From Chitinispirillales bacterium (GTDB lineage Bacteria > Fibrobacterota > Chitinivibrionia > Chitinivibrionales > Chitinivibrionaceae), in NCBI GenBank assembly GCA_031254455.1, contig JAIRUI010000039.1:1-9097 (forward strand): a stretch of 9,097 nt of DNA, read 5' to 3'. Below, piece by piece: positions 1 to 6,418 of this stretch (its first letter is position 1; each line of letters begins with the position of its first letter). The notes under the pieces were generated by a model that saw nothing but the letters and a program-made list of their open reading frames with translations, searched no databases and had not been told where the DNA came from. The position numbers were made by a program, and so were the translations under genes.

Positions 1-110
1 AAACTTGCAAGATTTAATCGTAAGACGTGTCGTTATTCGAAAGCGATTGATATGGTAATAGCATCACTAATACTTTTGTTTAACGAAGAAATTATTGAAT
101 GTATATTTAG
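1..110. other. Noncoding or unassigned window edge
   Basis: Nothing recognisable is seen here. On the minus strand this stretch lies just downstream of the small lipoprotein stop codon. I translated the continuation in all three minus frames to see whether the interrupted fibronectin-like domain carries on, and found no convincing continuation. No hairpin followed by a T tract is obvious. Confidence 0.4.
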
Positions 111-329
111 TTAGCAAGCACCATTCGATACATACAAAGAGTAGGAAATAGCGCCATCCACCTGTGCCCAATAAATAAAAGCCTCGTCTTCTTTTTGCTG
201 ATTTCTACTTACCGTTACGCTACTCGGCGATTTTGGAGAATAACATTTACTACTGTCGTTGTTATACGAACAGGAAAACATCAACATCACTAACAAGATT
301 AGAAAAATCTTCTTCATATTTCCATTCAT
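111..329 (-). CDS. Small lipoprotein with a partial fibronectin III-like domain
   Basis: This 72-aa product begins with a basic N-terminus (MNGNMKK), a hydrophobic stretch over residues 8-18 and a lipobox M17-F18-S19-C20, so it should be lipidated at Cys20 after signal peptidase II cleavage and anchored to the outer or inner membrane. Residues 33-69 read like the start of a fibronectin type III domain: a Pro/Ser-rich lead, a V-T-V-S strand, then W-x-x-V-x-G-A-x-S-Y-x-L-Y-V-S. The domain stops about halfway (mature part 53 aa, whereas an FN3 domain needs 85-95 aa), so the gene is either a degraded or frameshifted remnant of a longer lipoprotein or a genuinely tiny one. The upstream ATG is favoured because an AGAAGG ribosome binding site lies 7 bases before it; a second ATG four codons in has a weaker site. 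Function unknown. Confidence 0.6.
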   Translation of the reverse strand: MNGNMKKIFLILLVMLMFSCSYNNDSSKCYSPKSPSSVTVSRNQQKEDEAFIYWAQVDGAISYSLYVSNGAC

Positions 330-432
330 ATAAAAACCTTCTCTTATGTAGTAGAATATATTTCATTAATATTTTATGTAAATTGCATATAGTCACGAAA
401 AAGGTTATAGCGTGAACACACCGTAATAAATT

Positions 433-639
433 CTACTTCAAAAACATATTTTTAATTTTAGACCAATTCCCTTTTGGCTTTTCGGTTATAATCGATCTGG
501 TGTTTTTGCCCGCGTTATTGTTTTGAATTACGACAGATTGGCTGTCGTTTTGCCTAACCGTATATGAATCGGCTGTCTGAGCCGAAAACACCGTAGCAGT
601 AATAAATATTGCAAATATTATGCTCTTTTTTGTTTTCAT
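433..639 (-). CDS. Small secreted protein of unknown function
   Basis: I do not recognise this 68-aa product. It has a clear Sec-type signal peptide: MKTKK, a hydrophobic core over residues 7-18, and a probable cleavage zone around residues 19-23 (V-F-S-A-Q-T-A). The mature part of about 45 residues is polar, rich in Ser, Asn and Gln, with a basic C-terminus (residues 54-68, several Lys and one Trp) and no cysteine. A ribosome binding site GGGAGAG stands 5 bases before the ATG, which makes it a likely real gene despite its size. A sigma70-like promoter candidate lies upstream at 687-715, so it is probably transcribed alone, between the comF stop and the small lipoprotein gene. It could be a small periplasmic or surface protein, or the shortened remnant of a larger exported one. 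Confidence 0.55.
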   Translation of the reverse strand: MKTKKSIIFAIFITATVFSAQTADSYTVRQNDSQSVVIQNNNAGKNTRSIITEKPKGNWSKIKNMFLK

Positions 640-686
640 TTATCTCTCCCAACCTTTTTGATACAATATGAGCCGTCATTAATGTT

Positions 687-715
687 CATATATAATAATA
701 TATTGTGTTTTTCAA
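687..715 (-). promoter_or_regulatory. Candidate sigma70-like promoter for the small secreted protein gene
   Basis: On the minus strand TTGAAA (710-715) is followed after a 17-base spacer by TATATG (687-692). The predicted start of transcription near 680 would give a leader of about 40 bases before the ATG at 639 with its GGGAGAG site. The region is very AT-rich, so chance matches are easy. Confidence 0.35.
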
Positions 716-757
716 TTTTGCACAAAAAACTTGAATCTTTTATTTTTTATTGAACTT

Positions 758-1441
758 TTATGCTTTTGCAAGACACAAAACTATAATTTTTTTAGCATTT
801 GCGGCATATAAAACCCTTGCGCATTCCGAAACCGTCGAACCTGTTGTACATACGTCGTCCACAATAATTATCGTTTTATTTTTTACATCGCAATTCTTTT
901 TTAAGGCAAAAAGCCCTTCACACGCTTTTTTTCTTTCTTTTGCGTTTCTCTTTGTTTGTGTAAAATTATAACGCGTACGAAACATCGTATTTTTGTATTC
1001 TATGTCCAATTCTCTTGCAGCGGTTTTTGCCAAAATTTCCGATTGATTATAACCGCGCCTAATAAACCTCAACCAATGAAGCGGAACGGAAGTTACTAAA
1101 TCCGCATAATTCAATTGCTCGTAAAACGACGTTATTCCTAATTTGAAAATGTCTTTCGCACGTTGTTTAATTCCGTTATATTTTAACTCATATATAATTT
1201 CTTTCAATTGCGGATTAAAATCATCTACAGCCCAAATATCTACAATGTTCTCACCGATTTTGGCGCTTGCGGTGACCACCTTAATTCCTGAAAGATACAT
1301 CTTTGCACAATTTTCGCAAAATGCGGCGATTTGTTGGGATTGTAATTGACATTTCGAACAAGTTTGCGGATATATTACATCAATTATTTTTTCGATTATT
1401 TTTACGCGATTGAGCGACTTCGTCCAAAAATTTTTGTTCAT
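758..1441 (-). CDS. comF: ComF family phosphoribosyltransferase-like protein
   Basis: ComF proteins are cytoplasmic members of the PRTase superfamily linked to DNA uptake and recombination after transformation; the substrate is not established. The 227-aa product has the full family layout. An N-terminal zinc ribbon carries Cys28, Cys31, Cys42 and Cys45. A central region includes the family motif V-P-L-H-x-x-R-x-x-x-R-G-Y-N-Q-S (119-134). The PRPP-binding loop I-I-I-V-D-D-V-C-T-T-G-S-T lies at 191-203. Length is normal (about 220-240). It is the last gene of the fliI-fliJ-comF operon. The start is unusual: the only ATG, GTG or TTG in frame ahead of the zinc ribbon is at 1439-1441, which lies 62 bases inside fliJ. 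There is no strong ribosome binding site there, only purine-rich AGAAAG, so translation is probably coupled to fliJ. Confidence 0.88.
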   Translation of the reverse strand: MNKNFWTKSLNRVKIIEKIIDVIYPQTCSKCQLQSQQIAAFCENCAKMYLSGIKVVTASAKIGENIVDIWAVDDFNPQLKEIIYELKYNGIKQRAKDIFKLGITSFYEQLNYADLVTSVPLHWLRFIRRGYNQSEILAKTAARELDIEYKNTMFRTRYNFTQTKRNAKERKKACEGLFALKKNCDVKNKTIIIVDDVCTTGSTVSECARVLYAANAKKIIVLCLAKA

Positions 1442-1829
1442 TTTTATTAAATTCTTTCTGCCATTCTAATTTTTTCTTACTACGAAGCATTTCCAAAGAT
1501 TTTCGCTTTATCGTCGCTTCAGTAAGTCTTTTTCTCGTTCTTTCAATGTCAAGCGAAACATCCTGCAATTTTTGTCCGATTTTAAGTAAATCAAGTTTCA
1601 ACGTATTTCTCCACGAAACCGAATACCTAAGTTCGGATGCGGAATCCGCTGACTTTCTATCTTCTTTTTCTCGCGCTTGAAAATCCTGTAATTCTTTCTT
1701 TTTTTGGCTAAGCTCGCTGCCGATTCGCTGTAATTCAGACTCCTGTGCGACCAAAAACGCCTTAGCCTCGTCTTCTTCACGAATCCGCAGTTCCAATATC
1801 GACTGTAAAGAGAATTCAAATCTTTTCAT
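1380..1829 (-). CDS. fliJ: Flagellar export protein FliJ
   Basis: FliJ is the cytoplasmic coiled-coil stalk of the flagellar type III export ATPase. It sits in the centre of the FliI hexamer, like the gamma subunit of F-type ATPase, and contacts FlhA. The 149-aa product matches the usual length (about 145-150). It opens with the typical F-x-F-x-L-Q-x-I-L-E-L-R pattern (residues 4-15) and is then almost wholly charged heptad-like helix, rich in Glu, Lys, Arg and Gln, with a basic C-terminus. The assignment rests on this character plus position directly after fliI, because FliJ sequences are poorly conserved. Its ATG overlaps the fliI stop (ATGA at 1826-1829), and a purine-rich GAGAGAAG stands just upstream, indicating coupled translation. 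Its 3' end overlaps comF by 62 bases. Confidence 0.85.
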   Translation of the reverse strand: MKRFEFSLQSILELRIREEDEAKAFLVAQESELQRIGSELSQKKKELQDFQAREKEDRKSADSASELRYSVSWRNTLKLDLLKIGQKLQDVSLDIERTRKRLTEATIKRKSLEMLRSKKKLEWQKEFNKNEQKFLDEVAQSRKNNRKNN

Positions 1830-3163
1830 TTTCTTCTCTCGTTTTGCGCGGCAACCGAAACAAGCTGGTTAAGCATGGCTCGCGCTTGTTCAAATGTCGC
1901 CGACTCATCTCTATCCTGCCGTAAATAACGGTTTATGTGATCGTTAAGTTGAATAGCTTTATCAATTTTTGGACTTCTGCCTTGTTCGTACGCCCCGATT
2001 GAAATTAAATCTTCATTCGCCCTATAAGTTGACATCACGTCGCGCAATTCTCCTACAATTCTGCGGTGATCGTTGTCTATAACATCAACCATACAACGTG
2101 AAATGCTTCCTAAAATATCAATTGCCGGAAAGTGATTTTTTTGCGCAAGCTCGCGCGAAAGCAGAATATGCCCGTCCAAAATTCCACGTGTTGCGTCGGC
2201 AACGGGTTCGTCCATATCGCCGCCTTCAACCAAAACCGTAAAAAGCCCTGTTATGGAACCTCTATCGGAATTTCCGGCTCGCTCCAAAAATTTCGGCAGC
2301 ATCGCAAAAACTGACGGCGTATATCCGCGCGTTGTCGGCGGTTCGCCTATTGTAAGTCCTATTTCACGCTGCGCCATCGCCAAACGTGTTACAGAGTCGC
2401 ACATAAAAAGCACTTGTTTCCCTTGATCGCGAAAATACTCTGCAACCGCCGCGCCTACCATTGACGCTTTAATGCGAATTAATGCAGGTTGGTCGCTTGT
2501 CGCGACGACTACTACGGAACGTTTCATTCCTTCTTCACCCAAGTCGCGTTCCAAAAATTCACGAACTTCACGCCCTCTTTCACCCACTAGCACGATAACA
2601 TTAACGTCTGCACGACAGTTTTTTGCCATCATTCCCATCAAAACCGATTTTCCTACTCCAGAACCCGCAAAAATTCCTACACGCTGTCCTTCACCCAACG
2701 TTAAAAATCCGTCAATTGCTCGAATTCCCGTTTGAAACGGCGTGATCACGCGGTTACGTTTTAACGGATCCGGGATGTCCGAAAAAATCGGACGTTCATT
2801 TAAAGTGTTTAATGCGCCTTTACCGTCCATTTCCTGACCGATCCCGTTGAGAATTCTACCCAACAACTCGTCACCGACCCCTACCAAGAGCGGTTTTCCA
2901 GTTGCAACGACCGTGTTCCCCGGATGAACGCCTTCTATTGTCCCTAACGGCATTAAAAGCGTTCTTTCAGAACGGAAACCGACCACTTCGGCACGGACAA
3001 TCAACTCACCGTTTTTGTTTAGAATGCGGCAGACTTCGCCGATTGACGCCGCAGGACCTGTGGATTCTATCAAAAGTCCTACTACTTCAACAATTTGTCC
3101 ACGAATTTCTATAGGGTCAATGCGCGGCAATTCGTTTTTTACTCTATCAAAAAATTCTTTCAT
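1826..3163 (-). CDS. fliI: Flagellum-specific ATPase FliI
   Basis: FliI is the hexameric ATPase that drives loading and unfolding of flagellar export substrates at the base of the flagellum, working with FliH and FliJ. The 445-aa product has normal family length. It shows an N-terminal beta-barrel region (about 15-95), then the P-loop A-G-S-G-V-G-K-S at 166-173, the catalytic-glutamate motif V-G-E-R-G-R-E at 193-199, Walker B V-L-F-M-C-D at 251-256 and the R-G-Y-T-P-S-V-F motif near 279-286. The C-terminal S-I-G-A-Y-x-x-G-x-S-P-x-I-D-x-A-I stretch is typical of FliI/YscN rather than F1 beta subunits. FliI is chosen over a virulence-type SctN because fliJ follows. The ATG at 3163 has only a weak AAGAAA site. 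No fliH or fliG gene lies upstream; instead the divergent uppS does, so this is a detached piece of the flagellar cluster. Confidence 0.95.
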   Translation of the reverse strand: MKEFFDRVKNELPRIDPIEIRGQIVEVVGLLIESTGPAASIGEVCRILNKNGELIVRAEVVGFRSERTLLMPLGTIEGVHPGNTVVATGKPLLVGVGDELLGRILNGIGQEMDGKGALNTLNERPIFSDIPDPLKRNRVITPFQTGIRAIDGFLTLGEGQRVGIFAGSGVGKSVLMGMMAKNCRADVNVIVLVGERGREVREFLERDLGEEGMKRSVVVVATSDQPALIRIKASMVGAAVAEYFRDQGKQVLFMCDSVTRLAMAQREIGLTIGEPPTTRGYTPSVFAMLPKFLERAGNSDRGSITGLFTVLVEGGDMDEPVADATRGILDGHILLSRELAQKNHFPAIDILGSISRCMVDVIDNDHRRIVGELRDVMSTYRANEDLISIGAYEQGRSPKIDKAIQLNDHINRYLRQDRDESATFEQARAMLNQLVSVAAQNERRK

Positions 3164-3298
3164 GTTTCTTAAAATATTATATTTTTTTGTGAAACTGCAG
3201 AAATGCGCATATAAAAACGGGATTATTCAAAAAAATAAGAAAACTTGTCTTCACAAAAATTATTTTTCCAAAAGATTTGGAATTATAGAGAATAAAAT
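3164..3298. promoter_or_regulatory. Divergent fliI / uppS intergenic region
   Basis: These 135 bases separate two divergently transcribed genes and should hold both promoters. On the minus strand a perfect TATAAT lies at 3176-3181, very close to the fliI ATG and without a good -35 partner. On the plus strand TATAGA ahead of uppS has only a poor -35. An inverted repeat CCAAA-AGA-TTTGG at 3268-3280 could be an operator or chance. I saw no sigma54 (GG/GC) or sigma28 flagellar promoter pattern. Confidence 0.35.
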
Positions 3299-4018
3299 AT
3301 GAACGAAAATATTATACCTAAGCATTGCGCCATTATTATGGACGGAAACGGCAGATGGGCGAAAATACGAAATTTGACGCGTCCGTTCGGGCATAAAGAA
3401 GGCGCAAAAACAACACATAATATCGTAGAAGCGTCGGTGAACGTAGGATTGAGGTATCTTTCACTTTATGTTTTCTCCAGCGAGAATTGGCAACGTCCTC
3501 AAAAAGAAGTGAACGCATTGATGAAACTTTTGATAGAAATGATAAAGAAAGAATTGCCGAATTTACTTAAAAAAAACGTAAAAGTACTTATTATGGGCGA
3601 CATTGAACTTCTTCCTCAGAAAGCAAAAAATGATTTGATTAACAGTATAGAAAAAACATCAAAAAATACCGGTTTAGTACTTTGTCTCGCAATAAGCTAT
3701 GGCGGCAGAAACGAAATTGTTAGAGCGGCAAAACTGTTTGCACGGGATTGCTTAGACAATAAGATTAAATATGATGATTTAACTGTTGAAAAAGTAAACG
3801 AATATATGTATTTGCCTGAAATTCCATATCCAGAACTTATTATTCGTACCGGCGGAAACAAAAGAATAAGTAATTTTTTACTTTGGCAATCGGCATATTC
3901 CGAACTTTATTTTACAGATACGCTTTGGCCGGATTTTAATGAAAATGAGTTAATGAAAGCATTTGAACAATTTTCAAAAACCGAAAGACGATTCGGGAAA
4001 GTGAAAGATAATGAATGA
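3299..4018 (+). CDS. uppS: Isoprenyl transferase, undecaprenyl diphosphate synthase (UppS)
   Basis: UppS condenses eight isopentenyl diphosphate units onto farnesyl diphosphate with cis geometry, giving the undecaprenyl diphosphate carrier used for peptidoglycan and polysaccharide assembly. The 239-aa product has the usual length and all signature blocks: M-D-G-N-G-R-W at 14-20 with the catalytic Asp15, the L-Y-V-F-S-S-E-N-W block, A-I-S-Y-G-G-R-N-E, and the C-terminal I-R-T-G-G-x-x-R-I-S-N-F-L-L-W-Q that binds the pyrophosphate. The ATG has only a weak purine-rich leader (TAGAGAATA). It overlaps the start of cdsA by 8 bases, and this uppS-cdsA pairing is the standard order in many bacteria, which strengthens both calls. 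Cytoplasmic, membrane-associated. Confidence 0.96.
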   Translation: MNENIIPKHCAIIMDGNGRWAKIRNLTRPFGHKEGAKTTHNIVEASVNVGLRYLSLYVFSSENWQRPQKEVNALMKLLIEMIKKELPNLLKKNVKVLIMGDIELLPQKAKNDLINSIEKTSKNTGLVLCLAISYGGRNEIVRAAKLFARDCLDNKIKYDDLTVEKVNEYMYLPEIPYPELIIRTGGNKRISNFLLWQSAYSELYFTDTLWPDFNENELMKAFEQFSKTERRFGKVKDNE

Positions 4019-4949
4019 AGAAAACAAAGAAAAAAGAACACTGAAAAACATTGGCAAACGACTTTTGTTCGTAGCGTGGGCGATGCCGGCTACCCTTCTT
4101 ATCATATATTTTAAGGTAAATATTGTTTCGGCGATTTTCGGCGATAAATTTGACGACACGATTAAACCGATTTATCCGGCAACCATTCTTACGTTTATCC
4201 TGATAGCTTTCGCGGCTAAGGAATATTTTTCTATGCTGAAAATAAAATTCAAAAAAAATTGGTTTTGGATAGGATACGTTTGGATTGCCGTAACCATGTG
4301 CGATTCGATAAATTGCGTACCGTTACTTAATTTTTCACATTCACTTTATCTGCTTCTAATTTTGACGGCGTTTGAAGTGTTTTTTGTCGGAAAGGGCAAG
4401 CAAAGATGGCAGCGTGCAAGTTTGTTTTTCATCGGAGTAATATTTTTATATCTCGCGGGAAATTCGCTGTTGCAATACCTTGAGCCGGCGTTTGTAAATA
4501 TATGGTATTTCCCTATAGACAATCAATACATCGCATCAAATTTGGGTTTGATAACGGTGTTGTGTGCGATATTTTTTTGCGATTCCGCAGCGTATTTCGT
4601 TGGTTCGCTTTTAGGCAAGCACCATTTCAGCGATATTTCGCCCAAAAAAACCATTGAAGGTTGTATAGGCGGATTTTTATTGTCGGTAATTGTCATGACA
4701 ACGGTTTTCGGTTTTTTTAGAAATCCGAACGAACCTGTTTGGCTCGGTATTTTACTTGGCGTTACGATTGGAATTTTTGCGCAAGTCGGCGATTTGTTCG
4801 TTTCACTGACAAAACGATATTTTGCGGTTAAAGATTCTTCCGACTTGATTCCCGGACACGGCGGAATTTTAGATAGATTTGATTCCGTATTTTTCGTTTC
4901 GCCTTTCATTCACATAATAATAACACTTGTACATAAATTAGGCGCTTAA
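4011..4949 (+). CDS. cdsA: Phosphatidate cytidylyltransferase CdsA
   Basis: CdsA is the integral inner-membrane enzyme that converts phosphatidic acid and CTP to CDP-diacylglycerol, the precursor of bacterial phospholipids. The 312-aa product carries several hydrophobic segments (for example about 17-34, 56-68, 86-98, 111-126, 138-150, 178-200, 218-235 and 244-258). It ends with the family signature S-x-x-K-R-x-x-x-x-K-D-x-x-x-x-x-P-G-H-G-G-x-x-D-R-x-D at 265-291, with the Mg-binding acidic residues Asp288 and Asp291 intact. Length is slightly above the common 270-290, mostly in the N-terminal half. Its ATG lies inside the last codons of uppS, so the two are co-translated. The genes that often follow (dxr, rseP) are absent; the TIR-caspase unit comes next instead. 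Confidence 0.95.
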   Translation: MNEENKEKRTLKNIGKRLLFVAWAMPATLLIIYFKVNIVSAIFGDKFDDTIKPIYPATILTFILIAFAAKEYFSMLKIKFKKNWFWIGYVWIAVTMCDSINCVPLLNFSHSLYLLLILTAFEVFFVGKGKQRWQRASLFFIGVIFLYLAGNSLLQYLEPAFVNIWYFPIDNQYIASNLGLITVLCAIFFCDSAAYFVGSLLGKHHFSDISPKKTIEGCIGGFLLSVIVMTTVFGFFRNPNEPVWLGILLGVTIGIFAQVGDLFVSLTKRYFAVKDSSDLIPGHGGILDRFDSVFFVSPFIHIIITLVHKLGA

Positions 4950-4963
4950 ATTTGTTATCTTAT

Positions 4964-5007
4964 TTGAAAATACAAGAAAGGCACCCATAATTGTTAAGAA
5001 AAGGAGA
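4964..5007 (+). promoter_or_regulatory. Candidate promoter and strong RBS for the TIR-caspase unit
   Basis: The 63-base gap after cdsA contains TTGAAA (4964-4969), a 16-base spacer and CATAAT (4986-4991), a fair sigma70-like match. AAGGAGA at 5001-5007 then gives the strongest ribosome binding site in the window, 5 bases before the ATG at 5013. The predicted leader would be short (about 15 bases). There is no terminator-like hairpin between cdsA and this site, so read-through from uppS-cdsA is also possible. Confidence 0.45.
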
Positions 5008-5012
5008 CCAAA

Positions 5013-5426
5013 ATGGCAGATCCCAGAGTATTTATTAGTTTTGATTTTGATCACAATGAAACAGAGAAAAAACTTTTTATCGGTCAAACAAGAAATTCAC
5101 GAACTCCTTTTAGTATTGAAGATTGGTCTTCAAAATCATCTTTGTCACAATCTCAGTGGGAACAAACTATAGCAGCTAAGATAAATAAATGTAATATTTT
5201 AATTGTCTTGGTTGGAAGAACAATGGCAAGTGCTACTGGCGTTGCTAAAGAAATATCATTTGCTAAAGCAGCAGATGTACCTATCTTTGGGGTATATGTT
5301 GATGATGCAAATTCAAGTAGCAATCTTCCCGATGGGCTTCAACGGAATCGGACAATTTCGTGGGAATGGGAAAAAATAGCAAATGCGATTGACCAAACTA
5401 TGCGAGAAGGGAAGAATAGGGATTAA
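5013..5426 (+). CDS. ThsB/DUF1863-type TIR domain protein (putative Thoeris signal synthase)
   Basis: This 137-aa protein is essentially a single TIR-like domain of the DUF1863 (ThsB-type) group. It begins with the strand V-F-I-S-F-D-F-D-H (6-14), followed by L-F-I-G-Q-x-R-N-S-x-T-P-F and E-D-W-S (21-39), a helix with the conserved Trp49, the hydrophobic strand I-L-I-V-L-V-G (62-68), then T-G-V-A-K-E-I (75-81) and P-I-F-G-V-Y-V (90-96). Glu80 occupies the place of the catalytic NAD-cleaving glutamate of TIR enzymes. In Thoeris defence such proteins sense phage infection and turn NAD+ into a cyclic ADP-ribose-type signal. There is no membrane segment or second domain. It overlaps the next gene by one base (TAATG at 5424-5428), so TIR and protease are made together. 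Base composition is CpG-poor compared with cdsA. The TIR fold is secure; signal synthesis is inferred from the family and the partner gene. Confidence 0.85.
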   Translation: MADPRVFISFDFDHNETEKKLFIGQTRNSRTPFSIEDWSSKSSLSQSQWEQTIAAKINKCNILIVLVGRTMASATGVAKEISFAKAADVPIFGVYVDDANSSSNLPDGLQRNRTISWEWEKIANAIDQTMREGKNRD

Positions 5427-6391
5427 TGAAAAAGTCTCTTTGTATAGGCATTGATAATTATAAAACTTCTCCATTATCTGGATGTATAAACGATGCAACT
5501 TGTATTTCTGAGTTGCTTAAAAGAAACGGTGATGGTTCTACAAACTTTGAAGTGAAGTTTGAGAAAGATGTTTCTTCAACATCAAATATGAAAGAATTAA
5601 TTGTTGATTTATTTAACGGAGATTGTGATACCGTTTTATTTTATTTTTCCGGTCATGGATTCCTAAATGAATTCGGCGGGTATATAGTGACACCTGATTT
5701 TAAAAAATACGATGAAGGTGTTCCAATGGATTATATTTTAAATGTTGCCAATAAATCGAAAATTAAAAATAAAATCATTATTCTTGATTGTTGCCATTCT
5801 GGAGCAATGGGAAATACAGATGTATCAGATAATAAATCTTCTTTGTCTGAAGGATTGTCTATTTTAACAGCTTGCAGAAATACAGAATTGGCAGAGGAAA
5901 TAAACGGACACGGAGTATTTACAAACCTTTTACTTGAAGCTCTTAAAGGCGGTGCTGCTGATTTAAGAGGGAATATATCACCTGGTGGTATTTATTCGTT
6001 TATTGATAGATCGCTTGGCGCATGGTACCAACGTCCTGTGTTTAAGACAAATGTTACAAGATTTGTATCTTTACGTACTGTAATGCCACAAGTTCCTGAT
6101 GACATTTTAAGATCAATTATAGAATATTTTCCTAATCCAACAGATGAATTTCCTCTTAATCCGTCTTTTGAAGATACGAATTCGTTGAATGTAGAACATG
6201 AAGTTATTGAACCTTATGCGAATATAGAAAATACTAAAATCTTTAAGAAACTTCAAAAATTACAAAGTGTTGGGTTAGTAGTTCCTGTTGAAGCAGATTT
6301 TATGTATTTTGCGGCAATGGAATCACGAAGTTGTAAATTGACTCCTTTAGGACATCACTATTGGAATTTAGCTAAAGAAGACAGAATATAA
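5426..6391 (+). CDS. Caspase-like (peptidase C14) effector with C-terminal winged-helix-like domain
   Basis: This 321-aa protein is a caspase-like cysteine protease. The N-terminal domain (about 1-217) starts with the typical L-C-I-G-I-D-x-Y strand (5-12) and L-x-G-C-x-N-D-A (17-24). The catalytic His77 is in Y-F-S-G-H-G and the catalytic Cys123 in L-D-C-C-H-S-G. Later come S-I-L-T-A-C-R (145-151) and G-V-F-T-x-x-L-L-E-A-L (163-173). There is no signal peptide or membrane segment. The tail (about 218-321) is not protease. Residues about 245-321 look like a helix pair plus wing (K-K-L-Q-K-L-Q-S-V-G-L-V, then M-Y-F-A-A-M-E-S and L-T-P-L-G-H-H-Y-W), a winged-helix-like shape that could be the signal-sensing part. 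It is coupled to the upstream TIR gene (TAATG). The pair matches the TIR plus caspase composition described for type IV Thoeris, where the TIR product activates the protease and cell proteins are degraded. CpG-poor, suggesting transfer. Confidence 0.87.
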   Translation: MKKSLCIGIDNYKTSPLSGCINDATCISELLKRNGDGSTNFEVKFEKDVSSTSNMKELIVDLFNGDCDTVLFYFSGHGFLNEFGGYIVTPDFKKYDEGVPMDYILNVANKSKIKNKIIILDCCHSGAMGNTDVSDNKSSLSEGLSILTACRNTELAEEINGHGVFTNLLLEALKGGAADLRGNISPGGIYSFIDRSLGAWYQRPVFKTNVTRFVSLRTVMPQVPDDILRSIIEYFPNPTDEFPLNPSFEDTNSLNVEHEVIEPYANIENTKIFKKLQKLQSVGLVVPVEADFMYFAAMESRSCKLTPLGHHYWNLAKEDRI

Positions 6392-6418
6392 ATTACGATT
6401 AAATAATTTGTGCCATTT

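Noticed and set aside
3015..3302. 95-codon plus-strand frame running up to uppS
   Set aside because: It is antisense to the fliI 5' end and then crosses the divergent promoter region; no ribosome binding site or family resemblance.
4523..4909. 128-codon minus-strand frame inside cdsA
   Set aside because: It is a shadow of cdsA, which is secured by its signature motif and membrane segments.
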